Below, piece after piece: positions 1 to 6,313 of a DNA stretch of 8,321 bases. Both the position numbers and the translations under genes were made by a program. Numbering within the stretch: position 1 is the first letter of the stretch; every line of letters begins with the position of its first letter. The DNA is taken from the NCBI GenBank assembly GCA_012036375.1, contig JAAUOI010000117.1, positions 1 to 8,321 of the forward strand, read 5' to 3'. The notes under the pieces were generated by a model. The model did no database searches and had not been told where the DNA came from. It saw only the letters and a program-made list of their open reading frames with translations. This DNA comes from Allobrachymonas sp. (GTDB taxonomy: Bacteria > Pseudomonadota > Gammaproteobacteria > Burkholderiales > Burkholderiaceae_C).

Positions 1-1
1 T

Positions 2-1402
2 TGGCCCGCAGCGAACTCAGCAGCGGCACAAAATTTCTCAGCCAGCTTTTCATCGGCTCAATTGGCCGCATTCATCCCTACGCTGGCCGCGGCAGGGCAA
101 ACCTATGGCAATCGCCGATTTTTTATCGAAACGCAATTTCAGGTTAGCGCCCTTGCCCCGCCCAGCGCCACCCGGTTTGCCTCGGTACAGGTCAATTTAC
201 TGGAACCACCGCTGGGCTTGACCAGCGCCAGCACCAATATTTTCGATGTCTCTAGCGCTGCGCCCGCTGGGATTTTGGTACGCTACCAATTGGCAGGAGC
301 AGACAATCCGCTATCTGGGCAGTTTTGCTCTGCCTTGACGGGCGCTTATCCTCCCAATGGCGTGAGCAATACCAATCCCTGCGCATCAGGATCGCAATTG
401 GGTTTGGCAGGCGCTGCGCAAGGATTTGTAGGGCCGCCACAGACCAGCGAATACCTACAGATTCCGCCCACAGTCGCATTGCAGGCCACACAGCGGATTC
501 GTCAGGGCAGCGCCACCGGTCTGTATTACTTTATTCGGCAATTTAGCTCTGGTAAATTTGCAGTCGTTCAATTGCGCCCCAACAACATGGCCGCCAATGC
601 CCCTTTGGCATTCAATGAAATCCGCTTGGGCTTCAGAGATGGTTCCAGCCTTCAGCAGCTGGGGTTTTTCAAGCGCGGCCAAATCATGCCGCAAATCAGC
701 GCATTGCTGCGCTACCAAGGTGCAGGCATGCTGAGGGCTCGCTGGGAGGTGGTGATCCCCGGGGATATGCCGCCGAGTGCGCTGGATTTGCAGTCTGAAG
801 CCAATTTAAATGCCATGGAACGAGCCCAGCAGCGCCGCTATCGTATGCTGGATCGGGTTAACATTTATTTGCCCCCCAATGGGCAAGCCACCTTGCAAGG
901 CCCTTCGCCTCGACTGTTGCCTAATGAGCAATATGGCCAGTATTTGGTGCTGCTGAGAATCGAAGCCAATCCCAGTCTCTTGGGCGAATCAGCGGGAGCC
1001 AGCAGCTTTGCTCTGCCCGTTTTGCGCTATTACGTGGGCGAAAGCTCGGGGCCTTCTGCCATGTCGGGCATGCAGGCACAGCGATCAGAGCCACAAAATT
1101 TGCAGCTTTTATCGCCGCCAGACTCCTCCACTTTGGCAAGCCTTGCCGAGACAAGTTTTGAATGGCGGCAAGGCAGTTTTGTAGGCTTGTATCGTATGGA
1201 GGTGGAGGCCAATGGCAAGCTGGTTTATGCAGCCCGGGTTCGCCCAAGCACTGAGCCCACCGCCAAGCATCAATTGCCGCCCTTCATTGCGACTCAGCTG
1301 GAAAATAAAGCGGTGAGATGGCGCGTGGTCGCTTTATCAAGTGATGGGCAATTCTTAGGCGATAGTACTTGGCGAGAGTTAGAAATTCAATCGAAGCAAT
1401 GA
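2..1402 (+). CDS. Unrecognised, probably exported protein, 5' end outside the window
   Basis: I do not recognise this family. The frame is open from base 2, with no stop and no ATG or GTG before the TTG at 62, so the true start almost certainly lies upstream and about 467 C-terminal residues are visible. The visible part is rich in Ala, Ser, Pro, Gly and Gln, and alternates short hydrophobic strands with loops, which suggests tandem beta-sandwich domains. It has only two cysteines (codons at 326 and 380), 18 residues apart, which could form a disulfide in an exported protein. The last hundred residues (about 1090-1399) read like a fibronectin-III-type module: a Pro-rich lead, then F-x-W, Y-x-M-E-V, a W-R-V strand and a final S-T-W-R-E. 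No membrane segment is visible. It ends 14 bases before the response regulator gene and is probably cotranscribed with the two-component pair, so an accessory or target role is possible, but this is inference from position only. Confidence 0.75.
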   Translation, partial: WPAANSAAAQNFSASFSSAQLAAFIPTLAAAGQTYGNRRFFIETQFQVSALAPPSATRFASVQVNLLEPPLGLTSASTNIFDVSSAAPAGILVRYQLAGADNPLSGQFCSALTGAYPPNGVSNTNPCASGSQLGLAGAAQGFVGPPQTSEYLQIPPTVALQATQRIRQGSATGLYYFIRQFSSGKFAVVQLRPNNMAANAPLAFNEIRLGFRDGSSLQQLGFFKRGQIMPQISALLRYQGAGMLRARWEVVIPGDMPPSALDLQSEANLNAMERAQQRRYRMLDRVNIYLPPNGQATLQGPSPRLLPNEQYGQYLVLLRIEANPSLLGESAGASSFALPVLRYYVGESSGPSAMSGMQAQRSEPQNLQLLSPPDSSTLASLAETSFEWRQGSFVGLYRMEVEANGKLVYAARVRPSTEPTAKHQLPPFIATQLENKAVRWRVVALSSDGQFLGDSTWRELEIQSKQ

Positions 1403-1416
1403 CATAAACTCACGCT

Positions 1417-2103
1417 ATGCCTCTATCCCAGCAGCACCAATCGACTCAGCAAACTCCGCTATCTGTTCTGATCGCTGACGATCATGAATTGATGCGCGAA
1501 GCTTTGGCGCAACTGCTCGCGAGGCGCTGGCCCGAGGTGCAGTGCAGGTTTGCGCGAGATTTTGCGCAAACGATCAGTCAATTAGAAGGGGCATCTGCAT
1601 TGAGCTGCATCATTTTGGATCTGCGCATGCCGGGCATGCGCGGCATCGAGGGTGCTCGACAAATTTTGGCTTTGGCTCAAGGCTGCCCAGTCATCGTTTG
1701 GACGGGCGCAGATGATCCGCGCATGGTGTCTCTGCTAGAAAAAGCCGGCGTATTTGCTGTCGCTTTTAAATCGGAAAGCAGCGAGAACTTGCTCGATGTG
1801 ATGGCAAAGTTACCCTGCTTCAATGAAAGCGCCGTCGAAACGGAAACTTCGACCCTCACCCATAACACCCAAGCTGTTTTGAGCAGGCATGACAATAACC
1901 GGATGTCGTCCGCCCCCGCCTTCACAGATCGGCAACTCGAGATTCTGCGACTTTTGCACGATGGCCGCCCTAACAAACTGATCGCAGACGAATTGAATAT
2001 TTCGCTTGGTACCGTCAAAAATCACATCAGTTTGATTTTTACCAAAATGCAGGTTCGCTCACGCAGCGAACTGCTGTCAGAAACTCGCGAGTGGCTTCTG
2101 TGA
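1417..2103 (+). CDS. NarL/FixJ-type response regulator with LuxR DNA-binding domain
   Basis: A cytoplasmic transcription regulator of 228 residues, typical for the family. The receiver domain spans about residues 15-133. It has the acidic pair D21/D22, phosphoacceptor D68 in the stretch ILDLRMPG, the switch threonine T96 and the conserved lysine K118, so it should be phosphorylatable. A linker of about 35 residues rich in Ser, Thr and Asn leads to a LuxR-type helix-turn-helix at about 168-222, with the usual FTDRQLEILRLL opening and the GTVKNHISLIFTKMQV recognition region. The ATG at 1417 is the only sensible start ahead of the receiver, though no strong ribosome binding site precedes it. The gene follows the upstream unknown gene by 14 bases, and its stop overlaps the kinase start (GTGA), implying coupled translation. 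The kinase next door is its likely phosphate donor. Its target promoters cannot be read from this window. Confidence 0.95.
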   Translation: MPLSQQHQSTQQTPLSVLIADDHELMREALAQLLARRWPEVQCRFARDFAQTISQLEGASALSCIILDLRMPGMRGIEGARQILALAQGCPVIVWTGADDPRMVSLLEKAGVFAVAFKSESSENLLDVMAKLPCFNESAVETETSTLTHNTQAVLSRHDNNRMSSAPAFTDRQLEILRLLHDGRPNKLIADELNISLGTVKNHISLIFTKMQVRSRSELLSETREWLL

Positions 2104-3923
2104 TTGCACTTTTAAAGCGATTCCATAGCTGCATGCTTTGGGGCGTGGAGGATGAGCGCGTTCGCTCGGTGGCGGTCAAAGATAGCTTTGCAGATCAGCA
2201 TGTCACAGTGGTGGTGCAGTTTGTTGCTAGTGCCTCTTTTTTCTTTACCTATGAATTTGTTAGAAGCAACTGGTTTTTGATTGTTGCGTTGGTGATCTGG
2301 TGTGCTTGCGCAATAGCACTTTGGATTGGTGAGAAAATACTCACTAGAAAACTCGCCCAAACACCAAGTGAAAACGATATCCTAGATCCCGTGTTGAGCC
2401 ACCGGTTCTCAATCGCTGCGGGCTACATCACTTTGTTGATGCCAAGCTCTTTATCTGCCATTGCAGTGGCAGCGCTGATCTATGACCCCAGAGGGCTGAA
2501 CAGCCCGGCAGTCATCGGAGCATTGATTTACTTTTTCGGTTCGTTCATGAAATCAATTCGCGAACCATTTCCAATGTGCGTAAATGTGGTAGCACTACTA
2601 GTACCTTTGGTGATTTATTTTGCACTTCAGAGCACGCCTACAGATTGGGTCAATGCCTTATTTTTCTCGATGTTAGCTGTGACTCTGGTCATCTTTGGAC
2701 TCTCCCTGAATCAATCATTGGCCAACGAGGTCAAGCAACGGTATGAGTTGAAAAAGATCAATCAAGAACTTGACTACGAACGTCAACGAGCCGACGCGGC
2801 CAATGCAGCTAAATCTCAGTTTTTCACCTCTGCCAGCCATGATGCACGCCAGCCTTTGCAAGCTATTGCCCTGCTCTCCGATGCATTGATTCGATCCAAG
2901 CAGTTGCAACCAGAAGATCGGCAATTGGTGGAGCGGATTGATACCAATTTGCTGTCGATCCGCAATTTATTCAATCGCGTATTGGATATTTCGCGCATTG
3001 AATCGGGCGCGGTTGAAGCCGTTCGAGAAAAAGTCAGTTTGCAAAAAATGTGGGGTACCTTGGATGCGCAGCTGTCCAACAAGGCCGAGGCAAAAGGGCT
3101 TTGGCTTCGGTTTGCCCCAACGGACAGCTGGATCGAGCACGATGCACACATATTCGAACGTATTTTGGTGAATTTGATCGACAACGCCATCAAATTCACC
3201 GAAACGGGCGGGGTTTGGGTGGCCTATCGCAAGCAGCGCAAGTGCATCGAGGTGCGTGATTCGGGGGTTGGGCTTGGACGGGAAGATCAATCCAAAGTCT
3301 TCGATGAGTTTTATCAAGTTGGCAATTCAGCGCGCAAGCGTGAGGATGGCGCAGGGCAAGGATTGGGTTTGGCCATCGTCAAGCGCTTATGTGATTTGAC
3401 GCACAGCGAAATCCGTCTGCGTTCAAATTTGGGGCGTGGATGCGTGTTTTCAATTGCTGCGCAGGCAATTGATGTGGATATGTCAGACATGTTGTCTGCG
3501 CCACCAAGCCAACAGTTCACGCACGCAGCATTACTGCGCGACAAGCATGTATTGGTGTTTGACGATGATCGTGAATTGTGTGAATTGCTCTGTAACGGGT
3601 TACAGCAACACGGCGCACAAACCACAGCACATTCAGAAATCGGACCGCTTCGCAATTGGCTAGCTCATGCAAAGCCTGAATCTCAGCCTTTGGACTTGCT
3701 GATCACTGATTTCCGGCTCGGTGGCGAGTTCACTGGCTTGGATGTGATTCGATGGGTCAGGCGGCGCTACGGCTCGACACTTCCTGTACTGGTTGTGACG
3801 GGCGATACGAATTCAAAAGGCATGGAAAAGCTCCACGACCTACGCGAACTTGCCATTCTTTACAAGCCAGTCGATGTAGAAGAGTTAGCCCAGCAAAGCG
3901 CAAAACTGCTTCAACCCATTTGA
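2100..3923 (+). CDS. Hybrid sensor histidine kinase/response regulator with six membrane segments
   Basis: Inner-membrane sensor kinase, 607 residues from the GTG at 2100. Six hydrophobic segments (about residues 35-54, 58-77, 106-128, 136-153, 159-176, 183-203) form the N-terminal half. The loops are short and there is no PAS or periplasmic domain, so the signal is probably sensed in or at the membrane. A charged, helical linker (207-240) leads to the HisKA domain with phosphoacceptor H247 in SHDARQPLQA. The ATPase domain follows: N-box with N358 and N362, G1 box DSGVGLG (387-393), and G2 box GQGLGLAI (419-426). A C-terminal receiver carries the acidic triad 488-490, phosphoacceptor D537, T567 and K589. 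Every catalytic residue is present. I chose GTG 2100 because it makes a four-base overlap with the regulator stop and has a GAG eight bases upstream; GTG at 2091 and ATG at 2133 are alternatives. There is no Hpt domain, so the REC domain may act as a phosphate sink or route to an Hpt protein elsewhere. Confidence 0.95.
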   Translation: MIALLKRFHSCMLWGVEDERVRSVAVKDSFADQHVTVVVQFVASASFFFTYEFVRSNWFLIVALVIWCACAIALWIGEKILTRKLAQTPSENDILDPVLSHRFSIAAGYITLLMPSSLSAIAVAALIYDPRGLNSPAVIGALIYFFGSFMKSIREPFPMCVNVVALLVPLVIYFALQSTPTDWVNALFFSMLAVTLVIFGLSLNQSLANEVKQRYELKKINQELDYERQRADAANAAKSQFFTSASHDARQPLQAIALLSDALIRSKQLQPEDRQLVERIDTNLLSIRNLFNRVLDISRIESGAVEAVREKVSLQKMWGTLDAQLSNKAEAKGLWLRFAPTDSWIEHDAHIFERILVNLIDNAIKFTETGGVWVAYRKQRKCIEVRDSGVGLGREDQSKVFDEFYQVGNSARKREDGAGQGLGLAIVKRLCDLTHSEIRLRSNLGRGCVFSIAAQAIDVDMSDMLSAPPSQQFTHAALLRDKHVLVFDDDRELCELLCNGLQQHGAQTTAHSEIGPLRNWLAHAKPESQPLDLLITDFRLGGEFTGLDVIRWVRRRYGSTLPVLVVTGDTNSKGMEKLHDLRELAILYKPVDVEELAQQSAKLLQPI

Positions 3924-3948
3924 TGCCCTGTTTGGCAATTTTTTGACA

Positions 3949-3973
3949 AACTGCGTGGATTTTTCACGCTGTT
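3949..3973. repeat. Inverted repeat, 9-base arms with one mismatch
   Basis: AACTGCGTG and CACGCTGTT are inverted copies with one T-T mismatch around a seven-base spacer GATTTTT. The repeat starts right after the TTGACA at 3943 and runs up to the TAGACT box, so it would cover the promoter core if transcription starts here. It could be an operator, or a hairpin at the end of the kinase transcript. No U-tract follows the second arm, so it is not a standard terminator. Confidence 0.4.
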
Positions 3974-3996
3974 AGACTGCCTCATGTAAGTTTTGT

Positions 3997-4010
3997 TCGA
4001 TTGGAATCGA
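3997..4010. repeat. Perfect palindrome TCGATT-GG-AATCGA
   Basis: Two perfect six-base arms surround a two-base centre, about 60 bases upstream of the flavoprotein start. The geometry suits a small dimeric regulator better than an RNA hairpin, because the centre is too short for a comfortable loop. It could arise by chance in a region of this size, and no regulator can be assigned. Confidence 0.35.
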
Positions 4011-4067
4011 CAGAGCTGCACATCTCAAAAGCGTTTCGGCGCGTAGAGTCCACAACAACGAGGCCCT

Positions 4068-4511
4068 ATGAATAAAAGTAAACTGATCTTGGTATTAGCG
4101 GTCATCGCCGCAGTCATTGCCTTCTTTGCCCTTGATCTCGGGCGATTTTTACACTGGATTTCATCAAACAAAGCCAAGCGCAGTTTGGCCAGCTCTATGC
4201 GGAAAACCAGCGCTCGTCATCGGCAGCTTTTTGCGATTTACGCGGCTGTGACGGCACTGAGCCTGCCCGGCGCGGCGATCATGACTTTGGCTGGAGGCGC
4301 AATTTTCGGCTTGGTGGTCGGCTTGATCGTGGTGTCATTTGCCTCCACGATTGGCGCAACGCTGGCCTTCCTCGCTGCTCGTTTCGCTTTGGGCGAATCG
4401 GTGCAAAAGAAGTTTGGCTCGCGCATGGCTGAGATCAATAAAGGCGTGGAAAAAGAAGGTGCGTTTTATTTGTTCACGCTGCGCCTCGTTCCGCTCGTGC
4501 CGTTTTCGTGA
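4068..4511 (+). CDS. N-terminal fragment of VTT-domain/oxidoreductase fusion, frameshifted
   Basis: This 147-residue frame is the front of a fused membrane flavoprotein, not a complete gene. It holds a first membrane helix (about residues 5-22), then VTT (SNARE-associated/DedA-like, TVP38/TMEM64) signatures: LSLPGAAIMTLAGGAIFG (64-81), STIGATLAFLAARFALG (93-109) and FTLRLVPLVPF (136-146). VTT proteins are multi-helix membrane proteins, some linked to lipid movement. Residues 29-54 of this frame are polar and unlike the family. The same DNA in other frames reads LDFIKQSQAQFGQLYAEN (from 4154), then ALVIGSF (from 4213), which fits the family. Three single-base losses (near 4146-4153, 4205-4209, 4228-4232) explain this and sum to one codon. 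A fourth loss in the T run 4503-4506 causes the stop at 4509-4511. Without it the codons PFFVINLLMGLT would run straight into the next frame. GAGG at 4060-4063 supports the ATG. The unbroken protein would be about 720 residues. Confidence 0.85.
   Translation: MNKSKLILVLAVIAAVIAFFALDLGRFLHWISSNKAKRSLASSMRKTSARHRQLFAIYAAVTALSLPGAAIMTLAGGAIFGLVVGLIVVSFASTIGATLAFLAARFALGESVQKKFGSRMAEINKGVEKEGAFYLFTLRLVPLVPFS
4146..4506 (+). other. Cluster of four apparent single-base deletions in one gene
   Basis: Four places need one extra base to read a continuous VTT domain. The T5 run at 4146-4150 and following ACA must gain one base to give F-[FL]-T-L-D-F. AACCA at 4205-4209 must gain a C to give E-N-P-A-L. 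The T5 run at 4228-4232 must gain a T to give G-S-F-F-A-I-Y. The T4 run at 4503-4506 must gain a T to give P-F-F-V-I-N. Each is a loss in or beside a short run. The five other genes with full sequence context show no such break. Confidence 0.8.
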
Positions 4512-6226
4512 TCAACCTGCTCATGGGTTTGACCAAGATGAAAACGTGGACGTTTTTCTGGGTCAGCCAAATCGGCATGCTGCTAGGCACAGCGGTGTTT
4601 GTGAACGCGGGCACGCAGCTGGCCAAAATTGATTCGCTCAAAGGCATCTTGTCGCCCGGTTTGCTCGGCTCCTTCGTCTTGCTCGGTATCTTCCCAATCA
4701 TTGCGAAGAAGATCATCGAAGGTATTAAAAAGCGCAAGGTGTATGCGAAGTGGAATCATGTCAAGCCCAAAAGCTTTGACCGCAACATCATTGTGATTGG
4801 AGCTGGAGCAGGCGGCTTGGTCACCGCGCTGATTGGCGCGGCCGTGAAAGCAAAAGTCACTCTAGTCGAAGCGCACAAAATGGGCGGCGATTGTTTGAAC
4901 TTTGGTTGCGTTCCCAGCAAAGCTATCATCAAGTCTGCCAAGGTGGCCAACATGATGCGTCATGCGGATCACTATGGTCTGCAAGTGGCAACGCCGACAT
5001 TCAGCTTCAAAGCCATCATGCAGCGTATTCACCATGTGATCGCCGAAATTGCGCCGCACGATAGCGTGGAGCGCTTTACTGGCCTCGGTGTCGATGTGGT
5101 CGAGGGCTATGCCAAGATCATCAATCCTTGGACGGTCGAGATTGCGCTCAACAGCGGTGGTACAAAAACGCTCACCACGCGCAGCATCGTGATTGCCGCA
5201 GGCGCTAGCCCTGTCGTGCCACCATTGCCAGGCATTGAAAACAGCGGTTATGTGACCAGCGACACGCTTTGGGATGAATTTGCCAAACTCGATGAAATTC
5301 CTAAGCGCCTTGTGGTGTTGGGCGGCGGGCCGATTGGCTGCGAGCTGGCGCAAAGCTTTGCGCGCTTGGGCTCGCATGTGATGCAAGTCGAGATGGGAGC
5401 GCGCCTGCTCATTCGTGAAGACCAAGAAGTCTCAGATTACGCTGTTAAATCTCTCAGCGCTGATGGCGTTGAGGTGCTCACAGGCCACAAAGCGCTTCGC
5501 TTTGAAAACAAGGGCGGTATCAAAACGCTGGTGGTTGAATATGGCGGGCAAGAGAAGCGCCTTGAGTATGACCAAGTCATTTGCGCTGTTGGTCGCATCG
5601 CGCGCCTCAAAGGCTACGGTTTGGAAGACATCGGCATCCCGACCAGTCGTACAGTCGAAACCAACGAATATTTAGAAACGATTTATCCGAATATTTATGC
5701 GGCTGGTGATGTGGCTGGACCGTATCAGTTCACGCATTTTGCAGCGCACCAGGCTTGGTACGCCGCCGTCAACGCACTGTTTGGCAATTTCAAGAAGTTC
5801 AAAGGCGACTATTCCATCATTCCCGCAGCCACCTTCATCGACCCTGAGGTTGCACGCGTCGGCTTGAACGAGCAAGATGCCAAAGCGCAAAATGTTGCAT
5901 ATGAAGTCACGACCTACGGCATCGATGATCTTGACCGCGCCATTGCCGACAGCGAAGCACACGGTTTCATCAAGGTGCTCACGGTGCCAGGCAAAGACAA
6001 AATTCTGGGTGTCACTATCGTTGGCACGCATGCGGGCGATTTGCTCGCCGAGTATGTGCTGGCTATGAAGCATGGCTTGGGTTTGAACAAAATCCTCGGA
6101 ACAATTCACGCCTACCCAACCCTTGCCGAGACCAACAAATACGTTGCTGGCGAATGGAAAAAAGCGCATCAACCGAAGAAATTGCTCGAATACGTGAAGA
6201 AGTACCACGATTGGCGCAGAGGTTGA
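4508..6226 (+). CDS. Membrane-anchored pyridine nucleotide-disulfide oxidoreductase (MerA-like), C-terminal part of the VTT fusion
   Basis: A flavoprotein of the class I disulfide oxidoreductase family, 572 residues from the GTG at 4508. Residues 1-38 are the missing end of the VTT domain (NLLMGLT, then VNAGTQL), followed by a membrane helix at about 51-70, so the catalytic part is tethered to the membrane, presumably facing the cytoplasm. The FAD site has VIGAGAGG (96-103) and E121. The redox-active pair is C129/C134 in GGDCLNFGCVPSK. The NAD(P) site has GGGPIG (272-277), and the second FAD contact is AAGD (398-401). The dimerisation domain ends in HAYPTLAE, with E541 kept but Tyr536 where lipoamide dehydrogenase and glutathione reductase have the catalytic His. 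Mercuric reductase also uses a Tyr there. There is no N-terminal heavy-metal domain, no C-terminal Cys pair and no mer gene nearby, so a Hg(II) substrate is not supported. The GTG overlaps the upstream stop (GTGA). The real gene should start at 4068. Confidence 0.93.
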   Translation: MINLLMGLTKMKTWTFFWVSQIGMLLGTAVFVNAGTQLAKIDSLKGILSPGLLGSFVLLGIFPIIAKKIIEGIKKRKVYAKWNHVKPKSFDRNIIVIGAGAGGLVTALIGAAVKAKVTLVEAHKMGGDCLNFGCVPSKAIIKSAKVANMMRHADHYGLQVATPTFSFKAIMQRIHHVIAEIAPHDSVERFTGLGVDVVEGYAKIINPWTVEIALNSGGTKTLTTRSIVIAAGASPVVPPLPGIENSGYVTSDTLWDEFAKLDEIPKRLVVLGGGPIGCELAQSFARLGSHVMQVEMGARLLIREDQEVSDYAVKSLSADGVEVLTGHKALRFENKGGIKTLVVEYGGQEKRLEYDQVICAVGRIARLKGYGLEDIGIPTSRTVETNEYLETIYPNIYAAGDVAGPYQFTHFAAHQAWYAAVNALFGNFKKFKGDYSIIPAATFIDPEVARVGLNEQDAKAQNVAYEVTTYGIDDLDRAIADSEAHGFIKVLTVPGKDKILGVTIVGTHAGDLLAEYVLAMKHGLGLNKILGTIHAYPTLAETNKYVAGEWKKAHQPKKLLEYVKKYHDWRRG

Positions 6227-6246
6227 TCCCAAACACATGCGCTATG

Positions 6247-6259
6247 TCCGCCATGCGGA
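6247..6259. repeat. Short perfect hairpin TCCGC-CAT-GCGGA
   Basis: A five-base stem with a three-base loop lies in the 87-base gap between the flavoprotein and the DUF547 gene. No T run follows closely, so it is not a clear terminator. It may slow decay of, or attenuate, the shared transcript, or be chance. No convincing promoter was seen in this gap, so the two genes are probably transcribed together. Confidence 0.25.
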
Positions 6260-6313
6260 ACTCTCACGCGTTATCACTCTCAACAACGTCAGTTAGTTTT
6301 TACAAAGAACACC

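Larger units (their letters stand above)
3924..4067 (+). promoter_or_regulatory. Intergenic region with weak promoter-like boxes
   Basis: This 144-base gap is the largest in the window and separates the signalling block from the flavoprotein block, so a promoter is expected here. A perfect TTGACA lies at 3943-3948, but no good -10 box sits 16-18 bases downstream. Alternatives are an extended -10-like TGTTAGACT at 3970-3978, and TTTTCA (3961-3966) with TGTAAG (3985-3990) at 18 bases. None is convincing alone. A GAGG at 4060-4063 precedes the ATG at 4068 by four bases. No T-rich terminator hairpin follows the kinase gene. Confidence 0.3.

Noticed and set aside
62..64. TTG as the start of the first gene
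   Set aside because: The same frame is open back to base 2, no ribosome binding site is seen, and the N-terminus from TTG has no clear signal; the gene is more likely cut by the window edge.
1623..1641. Perfect 8-base hairpin GCGCATGC-CGG-GCATGCGC in the regulator gene
   Set aside because: It sits on the codons for the conserved receiver stretch R-M-P-G-M-R, and the repeated Met and Arg codons explain the symmetry.
4503..4511. Programmed ribosomal frameshifting between the two oxidoreductase frames
   Set aside because: The run TTTTC after CCG is not a canonical slippery heptamer: slipping back puts tRNA-Phe on GTT. Three other base losses in the same gene make simple deletion the better explanation.
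4508..6226. Mercuric reductase (merA) identity
   Set aside because: There is no heavy-metal-binding N-terminal domain, no C-terminal vicinal Cys pair, and no merR, merT or merP nearby; the VTT fusion marks a different subfamily.
4862..6238. Long minus-strand frames of 187 and 188 residues
   Set aside because: They are antisense to the well-conserved oxidoreductase and their translations are rich in His, Arg and Cys with no recognisable domain; they follow from codon bias on the + strand.
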